NCBI RefSeq assembly: GCF_016746095.1
Contig: NZ_JAERTY010000001.1
Span: 1 to 64,000, forward strand
Origin: Sphingobacterium faecale
GTDB taxonomy: Bacteria; Bacteroidota; Bacteroidia; Sphingobacteriales; Sphingobacteriaceae
Length of the DNA stretch: 64,000 nt
Reading direction: 5' to 3'
Under the pieces are notes generated by a model. It worked only from the letters and a program-made list of their open reading frames with translations. It had not been told where the DNA came from and ran no database searches. Shown in pieces: positions 35,401-42,882 of this stretch (position 1 is its first letter; each line of letters begins with the position of its first letter). A program made the translations under genes and the position numbers.

Positions 35401-35968
35401 ACCTGTAGGACATCCGGATGGGAAAGGAAATTATTACATTGACATGGACACCGAGTTTACGAATAGTGCGCTTCAATATCTGGGTCTGTCGTATCCTCCG
35501 ACGAGTGGCGGATTCGGAACTTCCTTTTCCTATGGTCGATTGAGTTTGTCTACGCACTTCACTTTTATGAGTGGGCATCTTATACGTTCCTTTGCATCTA
35601 ACATGGGGACACCATTTGGTGCGGCGCGTTATAATCTTCCTGCTGATGAGCAATTCCGTTGGAGACAGGTGGGGGATGTGACTCACGTGCCTTCGTACAA
35701 CCTAAGGTCAAGGTCGGCCATTAGCAGTTATCTGTTTTCTTCGAAGCTGGAAAAAGGAGCCTATCTAAAAATGAATAATGTCTCGTTGAGCTATGCGCTA
35801 GATCCGAAACTGGCCTCGCGCATGGGGATGCGTAGTCTTAAGTTTGTAGGCAATATCCAAAATTTATTTACGGCAACGAAGTACCGTGGTATCGATCCGG
35901 AGACGATGGGTGCATTTGGTTATCCAAGTGCTAAGCAATTTAACCTTAATATAAATGTTGGTTTTTAA
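32498..35968 (+). CDS. SusC/RagA TonB-dependent transporter with STN domain
   Basis: A 1156-residue outer-membrane importer. A signal peptide (LYLALSVGLACSVAHAQ) is followed by an STN signalling domain (about 25-95), a carboxypeptidase-regulatory-like domain (about 108-175), the plug with the TonB-box-proximal EVVMTGYQ and the SusC-type motif ALKGTVAGLSAMNISGKPGA, and a large beta barrel ending in FNLNINVGF. ILKDAAATAIYGSRAANGVI is typical of the plug. It forms the pore of a lidded complex with the adjacent SusD. The STN domain implies transmembrane signalling to the FecR protein. Confidence 0.95.
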   Translation: MKRLYLALSVGLACSVAHAQQVKLSKSEITVSQFFKDVKKQTGMNVLWQSEQMNENQLLQFKNTSGDLAVFLKQLGASANLGYSINNNTIVIHPHDVVKTEPKQERYALVGIVRDKDSGLPLDKASVTIGKETVTSDERGRFHFKSLKHGMYDLLAKHIAMKPYVRSISYTGNPLDMSIDMEGTNQYIDEVVMTGYQSVKRENMSGAAVTLTEKDFAEKGFTSMDQALKGTVAGLSAMNISGKPGAAAQLRIRGLNSLTGDMNPIWIVDGMPMQGDMPNLGLGGADLQNSIATSGIGNIPIDDIESITILKDAAATAIYGSRAANGVIVVKTKRGRSGSSYLNVSSSISIDEAPKSKLHMMTGAQKVDFEIGLYNDFPHLKNDGRVFRYLDAIERGKMTSAEGLARIEELRQINTNWYDEVFRTGFTQNNSVSLSSGTDKTQFYTSLNYLTQQGVLENNVYKRYGASIKITHDFNSKLRVFFDLINANKNDRNTASIVDPLKYATFANPYERPYNADGSYAYDYSYFPDLSVIKEGYRYDFNILEEMRNNTSHSKYNSTQANVKLEYRMLDYLTFYTQGTYAVNNNVGDRMYAAGSYTSKAEAWLNSLYQEKEIADYLNNGSLRENSARSLAYTWRNQFDFANTWNQKHFVTAALGQEISDDRSNSFYYYSPEFDEQYGLVGFPDLQGAGADKLRLISLFGRSEQQKRSASFYGTATYTYDRKYVLSGSYRMDGVDIIGTGNRFTPLWNASFRYNMSREDFMKRFDFISSLSFRGSYGFTGSIDRNAYPFIILKNNSTSYRYEGEKVPNSITPANPTIKWQRKQDRSLGMEFALFDHRINGEVNYYNNVTSDLLDNMKVAISSGRDYVRANVASLRNSGWEFSINSVNIDQGRFRWSTNFNLAINKNKIIDTYNKSITDLPIMSNNDSQKTFLQGYSAGSWYGYEFAGVDPATGNALAYISARDANGQPVGHPDGKGNYYIDMDTEFTNSALQYLGLSYPPTSGGFGTSFSYGRLSLSTHFTFMSGHLIRSFASNMGTPFGAARYNLPADEQFRWRQVGDVTHVPSYNLRSRSAISSYLFSSKLEKGAYLKMNNVSLSYALDPKLASRMGMRSLKFVGNIQNLFTATKYRGIDPETMGAFGYPSAKQFNLNINVGF

Positions 35969-35981
35969 ATAGTTGAGAACA

Positions 35982-37415
35982 ATGAAGATTATATATATAC
36001 TCGTCGCGGCCGTGTTGACACTTTTTGCCTCCTGCGACAAATATTTAGAATTACAGCCCAAAGATACACTCGTAGTGAATGGTATGCCAGAGGTTAAAAT
36101 GATGATGTCATCTTACCTCAGCTCGATGACGGTGAAAGAGAATTTTCAGATAAGCTACAATGGTAGGAAGATTTCCTGGCCCTATAATCGGGATTTAATG
36201 GCTGGTTTCTTATTTTATTCGGATGATGCAGATATGATGACGGTATTGAGCAATAGCTATTCGAAGAAGTATGAACCTGAGTATTTTGAGAATAAAGATT
36301 GGAAGGGATTTAGTACTGCAAATAGGGCTTGGTATCAACTTTATTCACATATCGGTTATCTGACCTCGGTTATTACAGAAGCAGAGCGTTTTAAAGGTGA
36401 AGCGGAATATGCCACAGTAATCGGAGAGGCATTGGTGCTGCGCGCTTATTTTGCGTTAAAGTTACAGCAGTATTTTGCACCCTTAGATCAAGAAAATCTA
36501 GGTATTCCGCTGAATCTTGATCTTAATGAGTTTAGAGGTATTCCACGGCGTAATCAGAAAGACGTGTATCGGATTATTATTGGCGATCTGCACAAGGCTT
36601 TGACTTTGGGAGGTTACAAATCCAATTGGAATGTTTTTCATAATCCTAATATTATACATCATATCCTAGCTCAGGTGCATATGTACAAATCTGCGACTAT
36701 TGCAAAGGAGGAGTCGGATTGGCAAGAAGTAGAAAAGTATAGCAATGAAATCACTTTAAGATATCCCTTGGAAGCTACTGTCGCGGAGATTAATGCTACG
36801 ATGAAGCCCGCTACCATTGGTTATTTTAAAGAGAATCCATTCAATTTTTTGACTATTGCTTGGTCGATTCCTCCAAGGAATAATACGTCATCTCTCTGGG
36901 GCGTAGGATCTACACGAATGATGCCGAGTCCTGAATTGTTGAGTTTATATGCTCCAAGTGATATCCGTAAAGAAGCTTTTTTCGATGCCAAAAATAACTT
37001 CAATAAGTATGTGTTTAAAATATTGTCTGTAGAGGATTATCAAGTGCTGTTTCGGGTTGCTGATGTACACTTGATGCAGATCGAGGCGGAGTGGATGAAT
37101 GGAAAAAAAGCGGAAGCAAAGCAAAGGTTAGTTGCTTTTATCAAAAATAGATCATCTGTTGATGCAGCAATCAATGATCAGGATTTTTTGGAGATTTTAC
37201 GTAAAGAACGTCGTAAAGAGTTGGTCGCTGAGATAGATATGCGGTGGATTGACATGAAAAGGAATCGGATGTCAATAAAAAGAGATGCAGCAGGGGATAA
37301 GGGAATTGGTAGGGAGACGTATATGTTGGAAGCAAATGATTATCGCTATACGATGCCAATACCAGAGGCCTCTGAGTTGAATTATAATAAGATCGAACAA
37401 AATCCAGGGTGGTAA
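35982..37415 (+). CDS. SusD/RagB surface lipoprotein
   Basis: A 477-residue substrate-binding lipoprotein pairing with the upstream SusC. The lipobox is at LFASC, about residue 17, after a hydrophobic signal. The SusD N-terminal motif DKYLELQPKD follows. TPR-like helical regions include GEALVLRAYFALKLQQYFAP, and the C-terminus holds LRKERRKELVAEIDMRWIDMKR and the RYTMPIPEASEL ending. Start is ATG 35982, three codons after an in-frame TTG. It is separated from SusC by 13 bases. Confidence 0.94.
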   Translation: MKIIYILVAAVLTLFASCDKYLELQPKDTLVVNGMPEVKMMMSSYLSSMTVKENFQISYNGRKISWPYNRDLMAGFLFYSDDADMMTVLSNSYSKKYEPEYFENKDWKGFSTANRAWYQLYSHIGYLTSVITEAERFKGEAEYATVIGEALVLRAYFALKLQQYFAPLDQENLGIPLNLDLNEFRGIPRRNQKDVYRIIIGDLHKALTLGGYKSNWNVFHNPNIIHHILAQVHMYKSATIAKEESDWQEVEKYSNEITLRYPLEATVAEINATMKPATIGYFKENPFNFLTIAWSIPPRNNTSSLWGVGSTRMMPSPELLSLYAPSDIRKEAFFDAKNNFNKYVFKILSVEDYQVLFRVADVHLMQIEAEWMNGKKAEAKQRLVAFIKNRSSVDAAINDQDFLEILRKERRKELVAEIDMRWIDMKRNRMSIKRDAAGDKGIGRETYMLEANDYRYTMPIPEASELNYNKIEQNPGW

Positions 37416-37429
37416 TACATTTAGATATC

Positions 37430-38785
37430 ATGAAACAGAGTTTTAAAAATATAGTATACTTAATAGGGGTGGTCTCTTTGTTTGCGCAATCGTGTAAGCC
37501 TGATGAATTTGCAACATTTGAGAATCCTATACAGGATGAGGAAATAAAAATTATAGAATTGGTGTCCGACCATAAGACTGTCCTTGCTGATGGTACGGCT
37601 GAAATGGAGTTTCGCTATTTGGCTTATGGGATTAAGGAGGTTTTGAAGTTAAAAAAGGAGACGATTGGAAAAGAAATAGTGTATTCGGAGGAAAGCGTGT
37701 TGGATACTTTTTTGATCCCCAAGGATCGGATATCACCGGATTTTGTGAAAGTATATTTTGCAGACGGTAGATTGTTAGCGAACAATCGGTATAAACCAGA
37801 AGCAGGAGAGGCGGTGACACAACAGTTTTATGCAAAAGGGGGGGCGATAACTTCGGATAAACTGACCATAACAATACGTAAAGACGAAGTCTCTGCAGGT
37901 TGGGAGGAACTGGAGATTCCATTGATGTTCCATCTGATGATCCCTCCAGCGACCGTACGTCCTACCTATGAGGCATCCTCAACTATATTACAAGAGAAAG
38001 TGGATTACCTCAATCGGGTATATAATAAAATAGCATCTAAGGATCCTAACGGTGGCCACGCAAAAATCAAGTTTGTATTGGCCAAATATGACCCTAAAGG
38101 GAATCTCTTACAGGAGCGTGGATTACGCCGGGTCAATGTGGCAGAAAATATGAACTTAGCAGGATATAAGACAGCGATTGCTAAAGAGCTTTGGAACCCA
38201 GCACAATATCTAAACATCTATCTCTGTAAGTTTGCAGACAATTGGTCCCAAACCGGTAGCTCTTCTTACATAGCGCCTATGCCTACCATGATATTGAAAG
38301 GGCAGAAAGCTATACCTGGAATACCTGCGAGAGAGGTGCCTGCATGGGACGAAAAAGAAATAAAGGATGTAACGGATGTGAGTATCATATTCAGTGTGAG
38401 TGAGTTTTTTAACCCCTCGCAATGGGATAGCAACAATGCAAACAATTCATTTGATTTGTCCACAGTGATAGGCTATCATTTAGGACTGTTTCAAATGGAA
38501 GCCAAACTTAAATATAATTCGAGCACAGGAAAGAGTGAATATGAGCTTTTTGACGGAGATACCGATTATTGCCCGGATACGGATGTATATACAGGTATGG
38601 AATTTGGTATTTACAAGAGAGAATATTTTGAAGAGCGCATGTTTACCACATTTAATGTTATGGCTGGGTCGAGCCGTAAAAATTCGATAACGCTGGATCA
38701 GGCTGCTAGAATAAGAGAAGTGTTGGAAAAATGCCCGTCACGTTGGTATTATAAGTCGAAGTGGGCAGTAACAGGTAAAAAGTAA
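37430..38785 (+). CDS. Degenerate metzincin-like lipoprotein (BF0631-type)
   Basis: A 451-residue lipoprotein (lipobox LFAQSC). An Ig-like N-terminal region (about 35-155) is followed by a region whose plan resembles the SusCD-linked zinc metalloproteinase lipoproteins of the BF0631/pappalysin type. At 345-355 the sequence TVIGYHLGLFQ occupies the HExxHxxGxxH position, with every zinc ligand and the catalytic glutamate replaced. The Met-turn equivalent FNVMAGSS (M411) and the ending QAARIREVLEKCPSRW remain family-like. I infer a catalytically dead binding protein. Alternatively it is a DUF4843-like surface protein and the resemblance is fortuitous. It starts 14 bases after susD and ends 4 bases before tlpA. 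Confidence 0.6.
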   Translation: MKQSFKNIVYLIGVVSLFAQSCKPDEFATFENPIQDEEIKIIELVSDHKTVLADGTAEMEFRYLAYGIKEVLKLKKETIGKEIVYSEESVLDTFLIPKDRISPDFVKVYFADGRLLANNRYKPEAGEAVTQQFYAKGGAITSDKLTITIRKDEVSAGWEELEIPLMFHLMIPPATVRPTYEASSTILQEKVDYLNRVYNKIASKDPNGGHAKIKFVLAKYDPKGNLLQERGLRRVNVAENMNLAGYKTAIAKELWNPAQYLNIYLCKFADNWSQTGSSSYIAPMPTMILKGQKAIPGIPAREVPAWDEKEIKDVTDVSIIFSVSEFFNPSQWDSNNANNSFDLSTVIGYHLGLFQMEAKLKYNSSTGKSEYELFDGDTDYCPDTDVYTGMEFGIYKREYFEERMFTTFNVMAGSSRKNSITLDQAARIREVLEKCPSRWYYKSKWAVTGKK

Positions 38786-38789
38786 ATCG

Positions 38790-39941
38790 ATGAAAAAGAA
38801 TAATGTAAAGAAAGCTGTGGGATTGGGCTGTTCTTTTTTTCTTGGACTGTCTGCGGTTATGGCGCAGTCGGGGTACACGATAAAGGGACAACTGAAGAAA
38901 GGTACGGCGTATGAGAAGGTTTATAAAGTATATAAGCAGGGAGGGCAGGAACAGCTCGATTCGTCCTTAGTTAAGCATAGAAAATTTAGTTTTAAAGGGA
39001 GTGTGGATGAACCTACATTGGTCACACTTTATTTGGTACGGAAGGGTCAGTCCTATGCCCCACGTATGCAAGAGGCTAAACGAACTGCTTTTTATGTGGA
39101 TGGCGGAACAACACGCATCACGAATGGGCTGTCCTTGGAAGATTTTATCGTAGAGGGGACGGCTATTCAGCAAGAATACCTGAAATACCGTGCGAGTACA
39201 GCGGATCTCGATCGGCAAATTGATAGTCTCAATCGAGCTTATTCACAGGTGAGTAAGAGTGAAGGGCGAAATGGAGAAGATCTTATCCGTATCCGTAAAG
39301 CAGGGATGGATGCCTCTTATCAGCGTATAGATCAGTTAGCTCGTTTTGTTGCCGAGAATAATGGTTCCTATTTCAGTCTGATAGCGCTACAGGAACTGGT
39401 GAAAGCGAATAGAGATAGTGAAGAGCTTCTGCAGCTCCTTTCTCGTCTAGAGGCTAAAATAGGAGAGTCTACAAAGGGAGAGCAGGTTGCAAAGCAGATT
39501 CAGGTATTGCATGCCACCCGCATAGGAGCACAGGCTCCCGATTTTACGCAGAATGACGTCAATGATAAGCCAGTAAGTTTGTCGGACTTTCGTGGTCAAT
39601 ATGTTCTTCTGGATTTTTGGGCATCGTGGTGCGGTCCATGTAGAGGAGAGAATCCACATGTGGTGGCCGCTTATGAGAAGTTTAAGAACAAGAACTTTAC
39701 GGTGCTCGGGGTCTCTTTGGATCAAAACGGAAAAAAGGAAAATTGGTTGAAAGCCATAGAGGAAGATAAACTCACTTGGACCAATGTGAGCGATTTGAAG
39801 TTTTGGAAAAATGAAGCAGCACTACTATATGGTGTGCGTGCAGTTCCTCAGAATTTTCTTATAGGTCCGGATGGTAAGATATTGGGTAAAAATCTACGGG
39901 GAAAGGAATTGTCTACGAAGTTGGAGCAATTACTAAACTAA
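38790..39941 (+). CDS. TlpA-like thioredoxin family protein
   Basis: A 383-residue periplasmic thiol-disulphide protein. After the signal peptide, an N-terminal DUF4369-like domain (about 25-120) is followed by a helical linker and an AhpC/TSA-redoxin domain (about 245-383) with the CGPC motif (C281, C284) in FWASWCGPCRGENPH. The cis-proline equivalent is in GVRAVPQNFLIGPDGKI. It starts 4 bases after the metzincin-like gene and ends the SusCD operon. Such thioredoxins often accompany SusCD loci for peptide or redox-active substrates. Confidence 0.9.
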   Translation: MKKNNVKKAVGLGCSFFLGLSAVMAQSGYTIKGQLKKGTAYEKVYKVYKQGGQEQLDSSLVKHRKFSFKGSVDEPTLVTLYLVRKGQSYAPRMQEAKRTAFYVDGGTTRITNGLSLEDFIVEGTAIQQEYLKYRASTADLDRQIDSLNRAYSQVSKSEGRNGEDLIRIRKAGMDASYQRIDQLARFVAENNGSYFSLIALQELVKANRDSEELLQLLSRLEAKIGESTKGEQVAKQIQVLHATRIGAQAPDFTQNDVNDKPVSLSDFRGQYVLLDFWASWCGPCRGENPHVVAAYEKFKNKNFTVLGVSLDQNGKKENWLKAIEEDKLTWTNVSDLKFWKNEAALLYGVRAVPQNFLIGPDGKILGKNLRGKELSTKLEQLLN

Positions 39942-39963
39942 TACATTAATCTTTTGAAGCTAA

Positions 39964-40006
39964 GAAAGCCATTATAGGAGTATTCGTGCTCTTATAATGG
40001 CTTTTT
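39964..40006 (+). terminator. Terminator of the SusCD operon
   Basis: AAAGCCATTATA and TATAATGGCTTT pair, with a short extension (GAG/CTC) across one mismatch, followed by TTTTT. It lies 22 bases past the TlpA gene and may also serve the convergent TetR gene. Confidence 0.85.
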
Positions 40007-40020
40007 GATTTTTCTTTTCC

Positions 40021-40602
40021 TTAGTTTAAATACGGAACGAAGATAGAAAGAACATCTTCTCGATACACAGCAAGTGCTTCTTCGCCACGTAGCTGATCGG
40101 TGAGTTCGTTGGCGGATATCCAAAAGTCGGAAATCAAGAAGAGCTGGCGTACAAGTCTATTTTGTAGGGTACTAGAAATATCTGTGCGGAATACGCCGTT
40201 GTGCGCTAGATTGTTAAAGAGGTGTGAAAACTCCTTCTCGCGTTTAGAAATCAACTGTTGATAGGCCTCGCGTATACTGGGAATCCAGCTGGCTAATTCC
40301 ACAAAATTTATAAATATAAACCGATAAGTCTCGATTAAATGAAATGATGAATCGATATACTGATGCAGTTCTTCAATAGTTTGTATGCTGTGCTGTGCAA
40401 TATCTTGTACAATCTGATCGTAGGATGCAGTAAGCTGCCCGAAAAGAGCCTGTATAATATCTTCGGTATGCTTAAAATGGTAATGAAGATTACCCGGACT
40501 GATTCCCATTGCAGTAGCGATATGACGGGTTGTTACGCTCCGTATACCTTCCTGATTATAGAGGGCTAGAGCAGCTTGTAAGATTCTATCTTTGGTATTC
40601 AT
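40021..40602 (-). CDS. TetR family repressor
   Basis: A 193-residue regulator. The N-terminal helix-turn-helix is SVTTRHIATAMGISPGNLHYHFK (residues about 19-41, the typical TetR pattern). The C-terminal helical part has an ASWIPSIREAY stretch and should bind a small hydrophobic ligand. It is divergent from two small membrane-protein genes, and the 71-base gap contains a perfect palindrome expected to be its operator. Confidence 0.87.
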   Translation of the reverse strand: MNTKDRILQAALALYNQEGIRSVTTRHIATAMGISPGNLHYHFKHTEDIIQALFGQLTASYDQIVQDIAQHSIQTIEELHQYIDSSFHLIETYRFIFINFVELASWIPSIREAYQQLISKREKEFSHLFNNLAHNGVFRTDISSTLQNRLVRQLFLISDFWISANELTDQLRGEEALAVYREDVLSIFVPYLN

Positions 40603-40610
40603 TATTCAAA

Positions 40611-40630
40611 TTTAGAACAATTGTTCTAAA
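40611..40630. promoter_or_regulatory. TetR operator candidate, 20-bp palindrome
   Basis: TTTAGAACAATTGTTCTAAA is a perfect 20-bp palindrome 8 bases upstream of the tetR start codon and 43 bases upstream of the divergent gene. An exact TAnnTTTG element (TACATTTG, 40646-40653) for the divergent gene follows, so a bound repressor would cover its -33 region and tetR itself. Confidence 0.8.
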
Positions 40631-40673
40631 ATCAAAAACTTTAAGTACATTTGTAGAAAATAAGCAAAAAGCT

Positions 40674-40859
40674 ATGAGTGGTAAAAAAGAAGGCTGGATT
40701 AAGTCAACTTACCAGGAGATTAAACAAACAATAATGGATATCAAACCCGATGACTCACCGACAAAGAAGTTTGGTAAGCGTTTGGGATTTGTAATGTTTA
40801 TGACATTAATGGTATGCGGAGCTATCGCTATGTTAATAGCCATCTCTTTTGCTCATTAG
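40674..40859 (+). CDS. Small membrane protein, 61 residues
   Basis: A 61-residue protein with a charged N-terminal half (KKEGWIKSTYQEIKQTIMD) and one hydrophobic helix near the C-terminus (LGFVMFMTLMVCGAIAMLIA). The start ATG 40674 lies 20 bases after the -7 element. I do not recognise the family. It overlaps the next gene by one base (stop TAG, start GTG in TAGTG) and is probably repressed by the divergent TetR protein. Confidence 0.65.
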   Translation: MSGKKEGWIKSTYQEIKQTIMDIKPDDSPTKKFGKRLGFVMFMTLMVCGAIAMLIAISFAH

Positions 40860-41227
40860 TGCGGGAGCTGGCCGACCCGCTTTATATTTTATATTGGGGT
40901 TGTTGGTTTTTGGTCCGGTTCTCGAGACAGGCAGGAACTCCGATTCCTTTTGTAAATAGCTGGTTGACCGATTTTGTTTTTGTGCCTGTAGTTGTACATT
41001 TTGCTTTGGTCTTGGGTTGCACGCTTTTCAATCATGGTAAACCTTTCGCTTTTCCTTTATTGCATATACTTTGTTATTCCTTGTTGACAGCTGTTGTTTT
41101 TGAAGGTGTAATGCCTCATCTCACGGATTATAATACGGCAGATTGGGGCGATGTACTGGCTTATTTTGCAGGTGGACTTTTTTATTATGTTGTACACCAG
41201 CCCTGGTTTGTACGCCGGAATCTTTAA
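40859..41227 (+). CDS. Small polytopic membrane protein
   Basis: A 122-residue protein with about four hydrophobic segments (DPLYILYWGCWFLV, FVPVVVHFALVLGC, FPLLHILCYSLLTAVVF, VLAYFAGGLFYYVV). GTG 40859 is chosen as start because it overlaps the preceding stop codon by one base and gives a protein beginning at the first membrane segment. An ATG 15 codons upstream would overlap the neighbour by 46 bases. No function is recognised. Confidence 0.65.
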   Translation: MRELADPLYILYWGCWFLVRFSRQAGTPIPFVNSWLTDFVFVPVVVHFALVLGCTLFNHGKPFAFPLLHILCYSLLTAVVFEGVMPHLTDYNTADWGDVLAYFAGGLFYYVVHQPWFVRRNL

Positions 41228-41274
41228 AAGCTAGCAAGAATTTTATAGCTTCGCATATACTATAGCTATAAAAC

Positions 41275-42609
41275 GTGAATAGAGTACTCATAATTGACGA
41301 TGAAGATAAGCTGAGACAGCTGATGGCCAAAATCATTGGTCTGGAAGGTTTTGAAGTTTTTCAGGCCGATGATATCAAATCGGGATTAAAACGGTTGGAC
41401 TTGACTGATATCGATGTCGTAATCTGCGATGTAAAGCTACCTGATGGAAGCGGTGTCGATACCGTAAAACTCATAAAAGATAAGCATCCCTATGTAGAAG
41501 TTATACTATTGACCGCTTATGGTAATATACCGGATGGTGTACAGGCTATAAAGAACGGTGCGTTTGACTATATCACTAAAGGTGATGATAATAATAAAAT
41601 AATTCCACTTCTATACAAAGCTTATGATAAGGCTTCTCTAGCTAAGAAGGTCAATCAACTGGAAAATCGGTTAGTGAAAAAGTATGCCTTTGAAAAAATC
41701 GTTGGTAAATCAAAAGTATTACAACGGACTATTGAATTGGCTAAAAAAGTTGCGAGAACAGACACGACGGTGTTGTTGACTGGAGAGACGGGTACGGGAA
41801 AAGAGGTTTTTGCGCAATCTATACATCAGGAAAGTAACCGTTCGAAAGCGAGTTTTGTAGCGATCAATTGTTCTGCCTTCAGTAGGGAACTATTGGAGAA
41901 CGAACTCTTTGGACATCGGGCAGGTGCTTTTACGGGAGCAAATAAAGATCAGAAGGGCTTATTTGAGGAGGCACATAAAGGCACTATATTCCTGGACGAG
42001 GTAGGAGAAATGGCGCTCGAATTACAGGCCAAAATACTCCGTGTGCTGGAGACAGGTGAATTTCTTAAAGTTGGAGATTCTAAGCCTACTAAAGTAGATG
42101 TCCGTATTATTGCGGCGACGAATAGGAATCTCGAAGAAGAAATAGCGAAGGAAACTTTTCGTAGTGATCTTTTTTATCGGCTGTCTGTCTTTGCTATTCA
42201 TCTGCCAGCGTTGAGGGAGCGAAAGGAAGATATCAAAGACTTAGCACTTCACTATACGCAGGATTTTTCATTAAAAGCTGGGAAGAAGCCACTGTACATA
42301 ACGGATGAATACCTTTCCGCATTACAGCATAGCGAGTGGAAAGGTAATATCAGGGAGTTGAAGAATGTAATCGAACGTAGTGTTATTTTGTCTGATGGGC
42401 ATACCCTGGAAGTGGGAACATTACCTTCGGACATGCAAGGTGAAGGAATAAAGGTAACGACGACATCTGCTATGTCGCTGTCCGAAATGGAACGCGTACA
42501 TATACACAAAGTATTACAACATACCGGTGGTAATAAAGCAGAAGCAGCACGTTTGCTGGAAATCGGTGCAGCAACGCTGTACCGAAAAATAGAAGAGTAC
42601 AAACTATAG
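41275..42609 (+). CDS. NtrC-type sigma-54 response regulator of kdp
   Basis: A 444-residue response regulator beginning at GTG. The receiver domain holds phospho-acceptor D52 in VVICDVKLPDGSG. The AAA+ domain has Walker A GETGTGKE (170-177) and the sigma-54 contact motif GAFTGA (217-222). The C-terminal Fis-type helix-turn-helix is about 410-444 (NKAEAARLLEIGAATLYRKIEEY). It lies immediately before the kdp genes, where E. coli has an OmpR-type KdpE, so it is expected to take over the KdpE role with sigma-54. A terminator separates it from the structural genes, so the latter have their own promoter. Confidence 0.93.
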   Translation: MNRVLIIDDEDKLRQLMAKIIGLEGFEVFQADDIKSGLKRLDLTDIDVVICDVKLPDGSGVDTVKLIKDKHPYVEVILLTAYGNIPDGVQAIKNGAFDYITKGDDNNKIIPLLYKAYDKASLAKKVNQLENRLVKKYAFEKIVGKSKVLQRTIELAKKVARTDTTVLLTGETGTGKEVFAQSIHQESNRSKASFVAINCSAFSRELLENELFGHRAGAFTGANKDQKGLFEEAHKGTIFLDEVGEMALELQAKILRVLETGEFLKVGDSKPTKVDVRIIAATNRNLEEEIAKETFRSDLFYRLSVFAIHLPALRERKEDIKDLALHYTQDFSLKAGKKPLYITDEYLSALQHSEWKGNIRELKNVIERSVILSDGHTLEVGTLPSDMQGEGIKVTTTSAMSLSEMERVHIHKVLQHTGGNKAEAARLLEIGAATLYRKIEEYKL

Positions 42610-42645
42610 TACCGATCAAGAACAAATTGACTCATTTTGAGAAAG

Positions 42646-42672
42646 AGCCTATCATTTTGATAGGCTTTTTTT
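42646..42672 (+). terminator. Terminator after the response regulator
   Basis: AGCCTATCA and TGATAGGCT pair perfectly around TTT, followed by TTTTTT. It lies 36 bases past the regulator stop and isolates it from the kdp genes. Confidence 0.88.
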
Positions 42673-42740
42673 GTGCCTTTATTATTTCTAGATATTGTTT
42701 TTTGTTGTATTACAGTTGTTTGTGTGTTTTTGTTCGTCCT

Positions 42741-42757
42741 TGGAATGAGCTTTGGCA
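42741..42757 (+). promoter_or_regulatory. Possible sigma-54 promoter of kdp, imperfect
   Basis: TTGGAATGAGCTTTGGCA resembles the sigma-54 consensus TTGGCAC-N5-TTGCA, but GG and GC are separated by 11 bases rather than 10. It lies about 27 bases upstream of the first kdp-cluster start codon. Support comes mainly from the sigma-54 activator next door. Confidence 0.35.
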
Positions 42758-42783
42758 TTAGGCTATAAAAACAAATAGAAAAT

Positions 42784-42867
42784 ATGATGTCAATTATTTT
42801 ATTAGTACTGGGACTTATCTGTTTTGCACTGCTATTTAAATCAGTCTCTTTTTTTGATAAAATCTAA
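42784..42867 (+). CDS. 27-residue membrane peptide, KdpF-like position
   Basis: A very short frame encoding one hydrophobic helix (IILLVLGLICFALLF) with a charged tail (FFDKI). It starts just after the terminator and candidate promoter and precedes the two unknown genes by 15 bases. Size and shape are KdpF-like, but a better kdpF lies directly before kdpA, so this may be a second small subunit or a leader peptide. Confidence 0.5.
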   Translation: MMSIILLVLGLICFALLFKSVSFFDKI

Positions 42868-42882
42868 TAACAGAAACTAGAA

